A stretch of DNA of 9,504 nt from Thermoflexales bacterium (GTDB lineage Bacteria; Chloroflexota; Anaerolineae; B4-G1; SLSP01), in NCBI GenBank assembly GCA_015486785.1, contig WFQZ01000144.1, positions 1-9,504 on the forward strand. Reading direction: 5' to 3'. The translations under genes were made by a program, and so were the position numbers. A model generated the notes under the pieces. That model was not told where the DNA came from and did not search any database. It saw nothing but the letters and a program-made list of their open reading frames with translations. Each line of letters opens with the position of its first letter. Positions within the stretch are counted from its first letter, which is position 1. Positions 1 to 6,711 of this stretch are shown one piece after another.

Positions 1-192
1 ACTTTCCCTCCGACCGCCGTCTTGCCGCCCGCGCCGACCCCGGTCATGGAAGTCCCCACTGCGACCCCGGGGCCGACTCGCCACCTGCCCGTTGAGGGAA
101 CTTCATCCACCAAGAAATCCGCTTGTGCTCCGCTGGTGGCCTTATTGCCGCTGGCGATGCTGGCTTTACCGGCGTTGCGGAAGTTGGAGTAA
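1..192 (+). CDS. C-terminal end of a Pro/Thr-rich surface protein with a terminal membrane anchor (5' partial)
   Basis: An open frame enters from the left edge and ends at TAA 190-192, giving the last 63 residues. Residues 1-27 are rich in Pro, Thr and Ala, like the extended stalks of exported Chloroflexota proteins. They are followed by LPVEGT (29-34), a short polar stretch with two lysines, a hydrophobic segment at about 43-59 and a short tail RKLE. This order of flexible stalk, hydrophobic helix and basic tail is that of a C-terminal cell-surface anchor. LPVEG resembles a sortase LPxTG box but has Glu where Thr is expected, so sortase processing is doubtful. The catalytic or binding part lies outside the window, so no function can be given. 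The frame is supported by composition, by the clean stop and by the terminator that follows. Confidence 0.6.
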   Translation, partial: TFPPTAVLPPAPTPVMEVPTATPGPTRHLPVEGTSSTKKSACAPLVALLPLAMLALPALRKLE

Positions 193-236
193 CTTTTATC
201 TGGGCCGGTCTGCCGGCAAGAGCGTCGCCTCAGTAG

Positions 237-273
237 AAAAAAGCGGAGGGACTTTTGCTCCCTCCGCTCTTTT
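237..273. terminator. Bidirectional intrinsic terminator between convergent genes
   Basis: A perfect 10-bp inverted repeat (AGCGGAGGGA at 242-251, TCCCTCCGCT at 259-268) encloses a 7-nt loop. On the plus strand it is followed by CTTTT (269-273). On the minus strand it is followed by six T (complement of the A-run 237-242). It lies 50 bp after the plus-strand stop at 192 and 18 bp after the minus-strand stop at 286, so it can end transcription from both sides. The longer T-run faces the minus-strand genes. Confidence 0.9.
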
Positions 274-285
274 GCTGCGAAAAAT

Positions 286-1044
286 CTAGCCGCCGAAGAT
301 CAATTCTTTGAGCTTCTCGATATCTTCCGGCATAACATCCGGGAAGCGCAATCCCCCTTTGACCTTGGCTCCCTTTTCCCTGAACTCATAGCCGCTGGGA
401 CTCAACATTACATCCCGTGAGCCACGGGTGATCTGGAAGAATCCCCACATCGGGTTGGTGGTGAAGTTGGTGTCCAACACCTTGATGGACTTACGCCCCA
501 AGTAGATCGCGTCGGCAAACCCCTCGCGGTCCGGGTCGGGCGTCACCAGAATGAGCCGCTTGTTGGTGAGGATGAACCGCCATTGCTCGTAGAACAGCAT
601 CCCTCGGACCGATTCAAAGAGCACCAGCAATCCCAGGAGCAACAAGGCCGCCGACATCATCTGCAAAGAGTCGGAGTGGGTGACAACCGTTATTGCCAAG
701 CCCAGGATGGCGACGAGGAATAGCAACGCGCTCAGCCAGCCCAGCATCTGCGGCACACGCTTGCGGTAATAAGCCATCCGAATTTCCAACTCCACTTCCT
801 CATCCTTCAAGTAGTGGGGCTGTGGCAGGAAGCTATCCATAAAGGGGCGGAACACGTGTTCAAAAGTCGCACTGAGCTTTTGCTTGGTGCGGGCGTATTT
901 TGCCCCGATGCGGGCTTTCCACCGCTGCCATCGGCCCGCTGGGACCTCGGCAGGAGATTCCGGTTGTTCCTCCGCCGGCTCCGGCGTTGATGTCAGTTCC
1001 TCATTGTCCATATCTACCGCCTGTTGGGAAGGTGCTGCGCTCAC
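286..1044 (-). CDS. Membrane protein with a bacterial PH-like (DUF304/bPH2-type) domain
   Basis: The 252-residue product begins with an acidic, Pro/Glu-rich segment (about 12-36), then a basic helical stretch (39-60). Two adjacent membrane helices follow (about 98-121 and 128-150), then a soluble C-terminal domain (about 155-250). That domain opens with FILTNKRLILV (157-167), the sequence typical of bacterial PH-like domains of the YdbT/DUF304 kind, which sit on the inner face of the membrane. The molecular role of such proteins is poorly known. The frame opens at GTG 1044, overlapping the stop of the LysM gene as GTGA, but I see no ribosome site there. An ATG at 1011 (residue 12) has AGGCGG about 6 nt upstream and may be the true start; the gap to the LysM gene would then be 29 nt. 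It is the last gene before the terminator at 237-273. Confidence 0.8.
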   Translation of the reverse strand: MSAAPSQQAVDMDNEELTSTPEPAEEQPESPAEVPAGRWQRWKARIGAKYARTKQKLSATFEHVFRPFMDSFLPQPHYLKDEEVELEIRMAYYRKRVPQMLGWLSALLFLVAILGLAITVVTHSDSLQMMSAALLLLGLLVLFESVRGMLFYEQWRFILTNKRLILVTPDPDREGFADAIYLGRKSIKVLDTNFTTNPMWGFFQITRGSRDVMLSPSGYEFREKGAKVKGGLRFPDVMPEDIEKLKELIFGG

Positions 1045-1580
1045 TTTTGCGGGATGACGAGTTTTTGTCCGACCTGAATCTGATCGCTGGTCAGGTTGTT
1101 GACGGTCTTCAGCTCGTTCACATCTACCCCGTAGTGTTTGCTGATGCTGTAGAGCGTATCACCGGACTTCACGACGTAGTACTGCCCGACAGATTGCTCG
1201 GACACTTGCCCGGTGGGCACGGTCGGAGGCTGCGTAGCGTTCGCTATCGGCGTGGGCTGGGTAGCCGGCGGGGCTTCTGTGGGGCTGGCGACCGTCGTCT
1301 CTGAGACAATGGCTTCTTGCCATAAGTCCTTGCTGATAGTCTGCAATTGCTGGACGTTATGAGATTCGCGGGTGTTTTCTACCAACCGCACCGTCCACCA
1401 CGGTAAGAACCAAGCCGTCATCCACAATACTACGAGTAGCGTGATGATGACTCCGAGGAAGTATGAGAGAATCTTCCCCAGATTGTTCCCCAGGAGATCC
1501 CTTTTGAAGATCATCCAGAATCCCCACACCAGGGCCAAAACGATGAAAAAGATAGTGACTAACGCTTCAATGTTTACCAT
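1041..1580 (-). CDS. Membrane-anchored LysM-domain protein
   Basis: The product is 179 residues. Two hydrophobic helices (about 6-24 and 36-60) are followed by a soluble stretch (66-95), a Pro/Thr/Ala-rich linker (about 98-128) and one LysM domain (about 133-178). The LysM has the usual YVVKSGDTLYSISKHYGV opening and ends in GQKLVIP. LysM modules bind the N-acetylglucosamine backbone of peptidoglycan, so the protein probably ties the membrane to the wall. The ATG at 1580 is well supported by AAGGAG 9 nt upstream. The gene follows the lysozyme-like gene after 24 nt and runs into the PH-like gene, so all three are likely made from one transcript. No catalytic domain is present; a structural or scaffolding role fits best but is inferred. 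Confidence 0.9.
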   Translation of the reverse strand: MVNIEALVTIFFIVLALVWGFWMIFKRDLLGNNLGKILSYFLGVIITLLVVLWMTAWFLPWWTVRLVENTRESHNVQQLQTISKDLWQEAIVSETTVASPTEAPPATQPTPIANATQPPTVPTGQVSEQSVGQYYVVKSGDTLYSISKHYGVDVNELKTVNNLTSDQIQVGQKLVIPQK

Positions 1581-1604
1581 GCTCTTTCTCCTTCCGTAAG
1601 GTAA

Positions 1605-2882
1605 TTAAAAAGTTCCAGCCGGTGGGCAATGACCTGCTGGGATAAAACTGAGCGGGTCGACGAAACCTGCGCTCACTTTATCGTAAATGACGTAGCGGAT
1701 ACCGGGCGTGTGACTCCCCGCTCCGCCGACTACCCCGATGGGCTTCCCTGGATTCACCTCTCCTTCTGGTGCTGTGTACGACCGCAATCCCGTGATCCAT
1801 ATTGACCATTCATCGTTCTCGATTCGTATTGCCAGATGCCCTTGTGCATCTGTGTAACGGCTCATATAGCCGGAGATCGGCGCCAGCACGATGGAAGCAC
1901 GCGGTGGCGTCAATTCCACCCCCGGCAGCAGATCGCAGATTAACTCGCTCGCCTGCGCCGGTGCGATGAGCAACGGGCTGTCGTCTGGCCGCAATTTGGC
2001 GTCTCCATCCTCGTGCGGGGCGACGAAACAATCGTTGACTATCGCGCTGCGGCAAGATTCCGTCGCCTCACTGTTGAGCGTGATCTTCCCTTCCTCCGTG
2101 GCCACCCAGATCCGATCCACCGTTTCTTGTCCCAAAAGTAGAGGCCCCAGGATCGTTGTGGGGGCGATTGGCTCGCTGGTCTGCGCCAACAAGGTCTGGA
2201 TGATCAGATGCGCCGGCCAAGCCCCGATGGCAGTCAAGCGATGCTGCTTCCCGCTGCTGTCCGTTAGCACCATATCTTGGTGCTGAGCATCAAACCCGTT
2301 CATCACGTAAGCCGAGTGGTCCGGAATGAGCGTCGTGTTCGGCCCGGCGTTATAGTAGAGGTAGCATTTCTTGAGCACGGCCGGGTTAGTCGTGGTGTAG
2401 CTTACTTCGGGACAGTGCTCCTTGAAAACTCGCGCCCCCATCCGCAACTGCTGCGCTACTTCGCTCGCGCCTATCGGCCCGCTGGGGAAACACGGCACTT
2501 GTCCGGTGTGGACTGCCGTGTACAGCCCCATAATGCCTTCGCAGTTCGGCGGATTTTCGGCCTGTAGCCCGCCTTCCTTGTACCACAGAACTAACGGCAC
2601 TACCGGCGGCACATCCTCTTGATAGGCGATGATCTGCGCTACGCTGGCCCAGCGGCGGATTTGTTCTTGCTGTGCTATGGTCAATTGGTAACGTGCATTC
2701 CAGATTGCCTGGCTGCCCACACTGAGCGTTAAGGGCAAGCTGAGGAATAGGACTGTATCAAATACCCCACGCAACAGAGCTTGAACCATTACTTGGAGTT
2801 GCACCTTGAGAAAGGGCGCCACATACAGGTTCAGCCATTGCACCAGCCACTTTGGTAAGAGATTAGATAAACTCCCCAGCAT
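1605..2882 (-). CDS. Membrane-anchored lysozyme-like (SLT-type) protein with a degenerate M23/LytM tail
   Basis: The product is 425 residues. An amphipathic N-terminus leads into a membrane helix at about 39-60. Residues 95-235 look like a lysozyme/transglycosylase fold: LVLWYKEGG with candidate catalytic Glu103, then GIMGLY (116-121) and YYNAGP (176-181), which match the Glu, GLMQ and AYNAGP blocks of SLT-type lytic transglycosylases. The C-terminus (about 330-415) aligns by eye with M23/LytM endopeptidases: APISG, PGKPIGVVGGAGS, VDPLSFI. The zinc ligands are absent: the expected HxH position reads IRY, and the first His and the AHL motif are also replaced. The tail is probably a non-catalytic binding domain. 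Eight cysteines (114, 131, 157, 173, 277, 285, 316, 419) suit a disulfide-bonded extracellular protein. It heads an operon with the LysM and PH genes. Such wall-cleaving proteins serve cell-wall remodelling, secretion or conjugation; the sequence does not say which. Confidence 0.72.
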   Translation of the reverse strand: MLGSLSNLLPKWLVQWLNLYVAPFLKVQLQVMVQALLRGVFDTVLFLSLPLTLSVGSQAIWNARYQLTIAQQEQIRRWASVAQIIAYQEDVPPVVPLVLWYKEGGLQAENPPNCEGIMGLYTAVHTGQVPCFPSGPIGASEVAQQLRMGARVFKEHCPEVSYTTTNPAVLKKCYLYYNAGPNTTLIPDHSAYVMNGFDAQHQDMVLTDSSGKQHRLTAIGAWPAHLIIQTLLAQTSEPIAPTTILGPLLLGQETVDRIWVATEEGKITLNSEATESCRSAIVNDCFVAPHEDGDAKLRPDDSPLLIAPAQASELICDLLPGVELTPPRASIVLAPISGYMSRYTDAQGHLAIRIENDEWSIWITGLRSYTAPEGEVNPGKPIGVVGGAGSHTPGIRYVIYDKVSAGFVDPLSFIPAGHCPPAGTF

Positions 2883-2889
2883 GGCTTAT

Positions 2890-2918
2890 ATTATAACCAA
2901 CTTTAACCCACTTGGCAA
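2890..2918 (-). promoter_or_regulatory. Sigma70-type promoter giving a predicted leaderless mRNA
   Basis: On the minus strand, TTGCCA (2918-2913) is separated by exactly 17 nt from a perfect TATAAT (2895-2890). The ATG of the lysozyme-like gene starts at 2882, only 7 nt beyond the -10 box. The expected start of transcription (about 2883-2881) therefore coincides with the start codon, and no Shine-Dalgarno sequence can fit. It drives the lysozyme-like/LysM/PH group from the short gap after the PLD gene. Confidence 0.8.
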
Positions 2919-2984
2919 CTTTTTGCGCTTGGCGGGGCGGCTAATTCAACCACCTTCCTTAGTCCAGGGAGCTTGTTCGCGCCA

Positions 2985-4082
2985 TCACTGCGCTTCCTGC
3001 GCTTGCCGGTACACTTTTTTGAATTCCTCGGTGTACTGTTGCGCCAGGGCCGGGCTGTGGATGATAAGCACGTTTTCATCGTTCTTGTTCGCCGCGCTGG
3101 CGGTGAAGTTATACGAGCCGGTGATGACGATGTTTTGGTCAATGATGATCACCTTGTGGTGCATCACGTAAGGGTTGCCGTCCTTGAGCACGTCCACGCC
3201 CGCTTTGCGCAGAGCCTCGTAGTCCGAGCCGGTGCCTTTCGCGTTACGGGATTCTATCACGCCCCGCACTCTGATTCCCGCTTGGGCTTGATCGCGAATG
3301 GCTTTTGCGATGTCGTTGTCGGTGAAGGAGAAGGCCATAAAATCAATGCTGGATTTTGCGCCCCTGATCAGCTCGATGATCCGCTTGCGGACGTTGCCTT
3401 CAGACTCGAAGTAGTTTTCCACCTGCACGCCGTTGATGTTGACTTTAGGGTGGGGCGTGTCGTCCGGTGAAGAAGCTCCGAATTCGTGATCCACGAACAT
3501 CTCCTCAAATTCGCGGGTGTAATTCTCCCCCAGTTCCTTGGAGCTGGCGATGATCACGTTGTTGTTGTTGCGGTAAGTCCCGTTATCGGTGAAGTTCCAC
3601 GAGCCGGCCCACACTTGATCGCCGTCGATGACGACGAACTTATCGTGCATAAACGGCTCTCGCTCGTCGAACACCACCGGAATACCGGCGTGGATCACGC
3701 TTTGCGTGGGGTCTTCGTCCTCATAGTCCGAGTCTGTGACCATGCGCACGCGCACCCCGCGCTCCTTGGCGCGGATCAGCGCGTCGGCGATGGTTTGCGA
3801 ATCCAGCTCAAAAGCGGCGATGTCAATGGTCTTCTTGGCCCTGTCCAGCGCGTAGACCAGATTTTCGTCGATGCCGCCGTGATGATCGGCGGCTGTATCC
3901 GGGTAGTGCGGATCGGTGAACAGCACTTGGATCGCCCCTGCGGCTGTGCCGGAGGGCAACAGACTTACAGCCGGTTTCCCATCGCCGGACCACGTCTGCC
4001 AAGCCCACATAGCGAAGATGAAGAAGAGGGACAGCAGGAATTCCTTCCAGCCTAAACGTTTGGTAGTCTTTCGTTTACTCAT
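2985..4082 (-). CDS. Membrane-anchored phospholipase D superfamily protein with two HKD motifs
   Basis: From the chosen start the product is 365 residues. A basic N-terminus (MSKRKTTKR) precedes one hydrophobic helix (about 14-31), giving an N-in, C-out anchor, so the catalytic part should lie outside the membrane. Two complete PLD half-domains follow. The first has H146, K148, D153 and the G160-S161-x-N163 turn; the second has H308, K310, D315 and G322-S323-x-N325. Two HKD motifs in one chain are typical of phospholipases D, cardiolipin synthases and some nucleases; the short spacing and lack of extra domains do not decide the substrate. The ATG at 4082 is chosen because TAAGGAG lies 4 nt upstream; the frame stays open up to 4163, but that extension lies inside the phosphatase gene. 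Start and upstream stop overlap by 8 nt (ATGAGTAA), so translation is probably coupled to the phosphatase gene. Confidence 0.9.
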   Translation of the reverse strand: MSKRKTTKRLGWKEFLLSLFFIFAMWAWQTWSGDGKPAVSLLPSGTAAGAIQVLFTDPHYPDTAADHHGGIDENLVYALDRAKKTIDIAAFELDSQTIADALIRAKERGVRVRMVTDSDYEDEDPTQSVIHAGIPVVFDEREPFMHDKFVVIDGDQVWAGSWNFTDNGTYRNNNNVIIASSKELGENYTREFEEMFVDHEFGASSPDDTPHPKVNINGVQVENYFESEGNVRKRIIELIRGAKSSIDFMAFSFTDNDIAKAIRDQAQAGIRVRGVIESRNAKGTGSDYEALRKAGVDVLKDGNPYVMHHKVIIIDQNIVITGSYNFTASAANKNDENVLIIHSPALAQQYTEEFKKVYRQAQEAQ

Positions 4083-5001
4083 AATGCTCCTTAGATTCAT
4101 CGGGATAGTCGGGCGTGACCAGCCATGCTCGCAGCGCATCGCCGGGATTGTCGGCCTTGGCACTGCGCCGCGCGATCTTGCGCAGGTACTTCCGCAAGTA
4201 GCGCAGCTTCGGCGCGAGGCTCTCCCAGGCGGCCTCCTCGCTCATGCCGCGTGTTTGATTGACCAGCCGCCTGATCTCTTGCTCGGCCCAGCGCAAGAGG
4301 ATCTCGGCCTCGTCGTCCAGCAGATCGGATGTGAGTCCTTCATCCTCCATGATCCGCTCATAAGCTCGTTGCACCAAATCTGTTTCCATAGCTGCTCCTT
4401 GCGTTGCGGATGACGCAGCTTGCGCCTCCGAAAAACGGCGGATTTGCCGTACCTGTGGCGGCGTGGGGCGGACGAATGGCCGCGCGGCCATGATGGCCTC
4501 CCATGCCTCCGCCTGACTCATGCCGGTGCTGATGAGGTAGGCCGCGGCCAGCGTCGGCGCACGACCCACGCCGCTGGCGCAGTGGATGTATACCCCGCGT
4601 CCGGCGGCGATCTGCTCGCGGATGAACTCCACACCCCGATGCAAGTCTTCCAGCGAGGGCGGATCGTCGTCCGTGGTCGGCAGCCAGAGGTAGTGCTGAA
4701 GCGCGGCCCCTCGCGCGGCATCGTCTGATTCTTCGCGCAGGTTGACCACGGCTCCGATGCCCAACGCTTCCATGGCGGCTAACCCTCGGCGGGAGTGTTG
4801 TCCCCCGACGAACAAGAGCGGCTGCACCTGACTCAGTTCCGGGGGCGAATAGCCGTGAAAGCGGCGGTACAGTTTGTCTTGGATCCACTGGTACGTGGGG
4901 CGGATGCCTTGTTCGCCCAGGCGGGCGAACAGGATGAAGAAAAGTTGGGCCGGGGGAAAATACTTCAGGCGGCGATGAATGGCATAGACTCGTTCGTTCA
5001 C
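4075..5001 (-). CDS. Dual-specificity-type protein phosphatase with an unassigned helical C-terminal region
   Basis: The product is 308 residues. The phosphatase domain spans about 58-192: LLFVGGQ (62-68), VVNLREE (85-91), candidate general acid among Asp111-113 (TTDDDPP), and the P-loop HCASGVGRAP (140-149) with nucleophile Cys141 and Arg147. This is the Cx5R signature of dual-specificity and related cysteine phosphatases, which remove phosphate from Tyr/Ser/Thr or sometimes from lipids or RNA. An N-terminal extension (1-50) has a hydrophobic patch at 14-27. Residues 205-308 form a separate helical region rich in charged residues that I do not recognise. The start is GTG 5001, with AAGGAGG 4 nt upstream; this ribosome site overlaps the TAA of the ATPase gene, which ends 9 nt earlier. 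The gene overlaps the PLD gene by 8 nt. Its substrate is unknown; a phospho-form of an operon partner is possible but unproven. Confidence 0.88.
   Translation of the reverse strand: MNERVYAIHRRLKYFPPAQLFFILFARLGEQGIRPTYQWIQDKLYRRFHGYSPPELSQVQPLLFVGGQHSRRGLAAMEALGIGAVVNLREESDDAARGAALQHYLWLPTTDDDPPSLEDLHRGVEFIREQIAAGRGVYIHCASGVGRAPTLAAAYLISTGMSQAEAWEAIMAARPFVRPTPPQVRQIRRFSEAQAASSATQGAAMETDLVQRAYERIMEDEGLTSDLLDDEAEILLRWAEQEIRRLVNQTRGMSEEAAWESLAPKLRYLRKYLRKIARRSAKADNPGDALRAWLVTPDYPDESKEHYE
4387..4400 (-). promoter_or_regulatory. Strong internal ribosome-binding site and ATG inside the phosphatase gene
   Basis: Within the phosphatase frame, AAGGAG (4400-4395) sits 5 nt before an in-frame ATG (4389-4387, Met205). 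This is as good as the sites of the annotated genes. Translation from it would give a separate 104-residue protein made only of the C-terminal helical region. The position falls in the Ala/Ser-rich linker (about 192-204) between the phosphatase domain and that region, where an independent product would make structural sense. Confidence 0.45.
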
Positions 5002-5010
5002 AAAGCCTCC

Positions 5011-6633
5011 TTAATCCCAGAGCGCGGATGCGGCATCCTGGGCGTGTTGGGAAATTTCGGCGTACATCTCGGCGTAATCGCGCGTGCGTACCACGATGGG
5101 CATCGGCACGGCGTGACCGAGGATCAGCACTTGCTGTTTGGTTTCCAGGCGCGAAAGCACCTCGCGCAACGCAGCCGTCCCGGCGACGCCGGAGAAAACG
5201 GCGCGGATGTCGTTTTCCTCATCCAGCAGCGCGGTGACGCGCGTGCCGATCTGGCTCATCACCTCCGGGTCGATCCCGCTGGGACGTTGATCCACGATCA
5301 GCAACGTGACGTTGTACTTGCGCAGCTCGCGGGCAATCGTGCCGAAGATCGTATGCCGCGCGATGGCCGGATCGAGGAACTTGTGCGCTTCCTCAATCGT
5401 GATGATCAACGGCTTCGGTTCGGCCTCCCGCCCGCCGACGGCGGCCTCCTTGCGCTCCACATAAGCCTTGTGGATGCGGCGCGTGATGTAATTCGCCACC
5501 AGGATGTAGGCTTCCAGCGCGTTCCCGTACCGCCCGAATTCCAAGATCACGCTCTTCCCGCTGTTTAGATAGTCCAAAATGCGGCGGATGGGAGTGTCCT
5601 CGGCGCGATCTACCAAGAATCCAAACCGGTGCAGCATTGAGAGCTTCCGTTGGATCGCGCCCAACGTGCCTTCGTGGAGCTTGCCGGTCTCCAAAATCAT
5701 CTCCAGCGTGTCGCTCGATTCCTCCGCCAACAACTCCCGCACCCAGCCCCGTCCCAACTTTCGCCGCAGCATGTAAAGCGCGTTAGTCTGCACGTCGGTG
5801 AACCCGAAGAGCGGCGCGAGCATCTCCAAATCCTCCGGCTCCAGTTGCTCATAGCCGATGCGCACCTCAAAATCAACCTTGCTCCCCCGTCGGCGCGAGG
5901 ACTCAGGATCAAGCGTGAACACACTCACCCGCCCGTCGTAGAACAACTGCCGCAGCCCCTTCACATCCTGATGACGCTCGTCCTGGCTCTTCCAACCGTA
6001 CTCATTGTGCATATCAAACACCAAATTCACGGCGGCCCGTTCCTGGATGATGCCGGTGAGCAGCATGCGCGTGAGGAACGTCTTGCCCGTGCCGCTCTTG
6101 CCGAAGATGCCGCTGGATCGTTCGACGAACTTTTGCAAGTCCAGCGCGATGCGCGTCCCCTTCATCTCCAGCGGATCGCCGATGTAAAACCGCCCCGCCT
6201 CATCGGGATCGCCGAAAATCTGCGCCACCTCCTCCGGCGTGGCCACGTAGACGCGGGTAAAATGCGTGGGAATCGTCTTGGCCGGGCGGACCTCGCCCTC
6301 CTCCAGCACCAGCATCGGCGTGATGTGCATCTTGCCATAAGTCAGCGTCCCGCGATACACCCGCGCCAAGAAACTATCCGGGGCCTCCGGCGGCGCGAGT
6401 TCGATCTCCGGGTGACTCGTCTCCAACGTTACATCGGTGATCATCCCGAAAAATCGCCGCTCCGTCTGCCCGCGTACCACCACATAACGCCCCACCGCCA
6501 GCCCTTCGATGAGACGGTCCGGCGCGAGCACCGCATCCAGCCCCTTGCTCAAACTCCCGCTGACGACACTCCCCAAAACCTGCACATCTGCCGCTTTCGG
6601 GCGGGGGAAAAACTGGTCCAAAAGTTCGCTCAT
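5011..6633 (-). CDS. HerA/DUF87-family ATPase (FtsK-HerA superfamily)
   Basis: The product is 540 residues, close to typical HerA size. The N-terminal part (about 15-150) looks like a HAS-barrel, rich in beta strands (YVVVRG, FFGMITDV). The ATPase core follows: Walker A GKSGTGKT (178-185), FDMHNEYGW (206-214) as in HerA proteins, and Walker B LIITIEEAH (409-417) with Glu414/Glu415. Next come LLIVDQRPSGI (444-454) with the sensor Gln449 and Arg450, and the TRVTALLDEEND segment. HerA proteins form hexameric rings that pump DNA, in archaea with the nuclease NurA; bacterial relatives occur in defence and transfer loci. No NurA gene is visible here. The ATG at 6633 has AGGAAGGAA 8 nt upstream and a promoter at 6675-6702. 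The gene leads an operon with the phosphatase (9-nt gap) and PLD genes. DNA translocation is the family expectation; the real substrate is not shown. Confidence 0.92.
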   Translation of the reverse strand: MSELLDQFFPRPKAADVQVLGSVVSGSLSKGLDAVLAPDRLIEGLAVGRYVVVRGQTERRFFGMITDVTLETSHPEIELAPPEAPDSFLARVYRGTLTYGKMHITPMLVLEEGEVRPAKTIPTHFTRVYVATPEEVAQIFGDPDEAGRFYIGDPLEMKGTRIALDLQKFVERSSGIFGKSGTGKTFLTRMLLTGIIQERAAVNLVFDMHNEYGWKSQDERHQDVKGLRQLFYDGRVSVFTLDPESSRRRGSKVDFEVRIGYEQLEPEDLEMLAPLFGFTDVQTNALYMLRRKLGRGWVRELLAEESSDTLEMILETGKLHEGTLGAIQRKLSMLHRFGFLVDRAEDTPIRRILDYLNSGKSVILEFGRYGNALEAYILVANYITRRIHKAYVERKEAAVGGREAEPKPLIITIEEAHKFLDPAIARHTIFGTIARELRKYNVTLLIVDQRPSGIDPEVMSQIGTRVTALLDEENDIRAVFSGVAGTAALREVLSRLETKQQVLILGHAVPMPIVVRTRDYAEMYAEISQHAQDAASALWD

Positions 6634-6674
6634 TAGAAAAATTCCTTCCTCTCGGTGTTTGTACCCACGAAGGT

Positions 6675-6702
6675 ATTATACGGAATCTCTTGCGAATGCC
6701 AA
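6675..6702 (-). promoter_or_regulatory. Sigma70-type promoter for the ATPase-phosphatase-PLD operon
   Basis: On the minus strand, TTGGCA (6702-6697) is followed after 16 nt by a perfect TATAAT (6680-6675). The predicted start of transcription is near 6668, leaving a leader of about 35 nt with the ribosome site of the ATPase gene. The -35 box begins only about 10 bp past the TAG of the upstream secreted-protein gene, and I see no terminator between them. Confidence 0.75.
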
Positions 6703-6711
6703 AGACCGCTG

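Noticed and set aside
2919..2984. A terminator after the PLD gene
   Set aside because: No stem of useful length followed by T-residues on the minus strand; the GC-rich patch at 2927-2941 does not pair with itself.
3555..3571. GTT trinucleotide run as a possible microsatellite
   Set aside because: It is the short codon run for four Asn residues (172-175) after the first HKD motif of the PLD protein and is too short to be a repeat feature.
4083..4163. Longer N-terminus for the PLD protein (start at 4163)
   Set aside because: The extension lies inside the phosphatase gene, has no ribosome site, and would place 27 extra residues before a membrane anchor that begins properly at 4082 with TAAGGAG upstream.
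5650..6636. A 328-codon open frame on the plus strand opposite the ATPase gene
   Set aside because: It is the complement of a well-supported HerA-type gene, is rich in His/Arg/Leu and has no motif or ribosome site.
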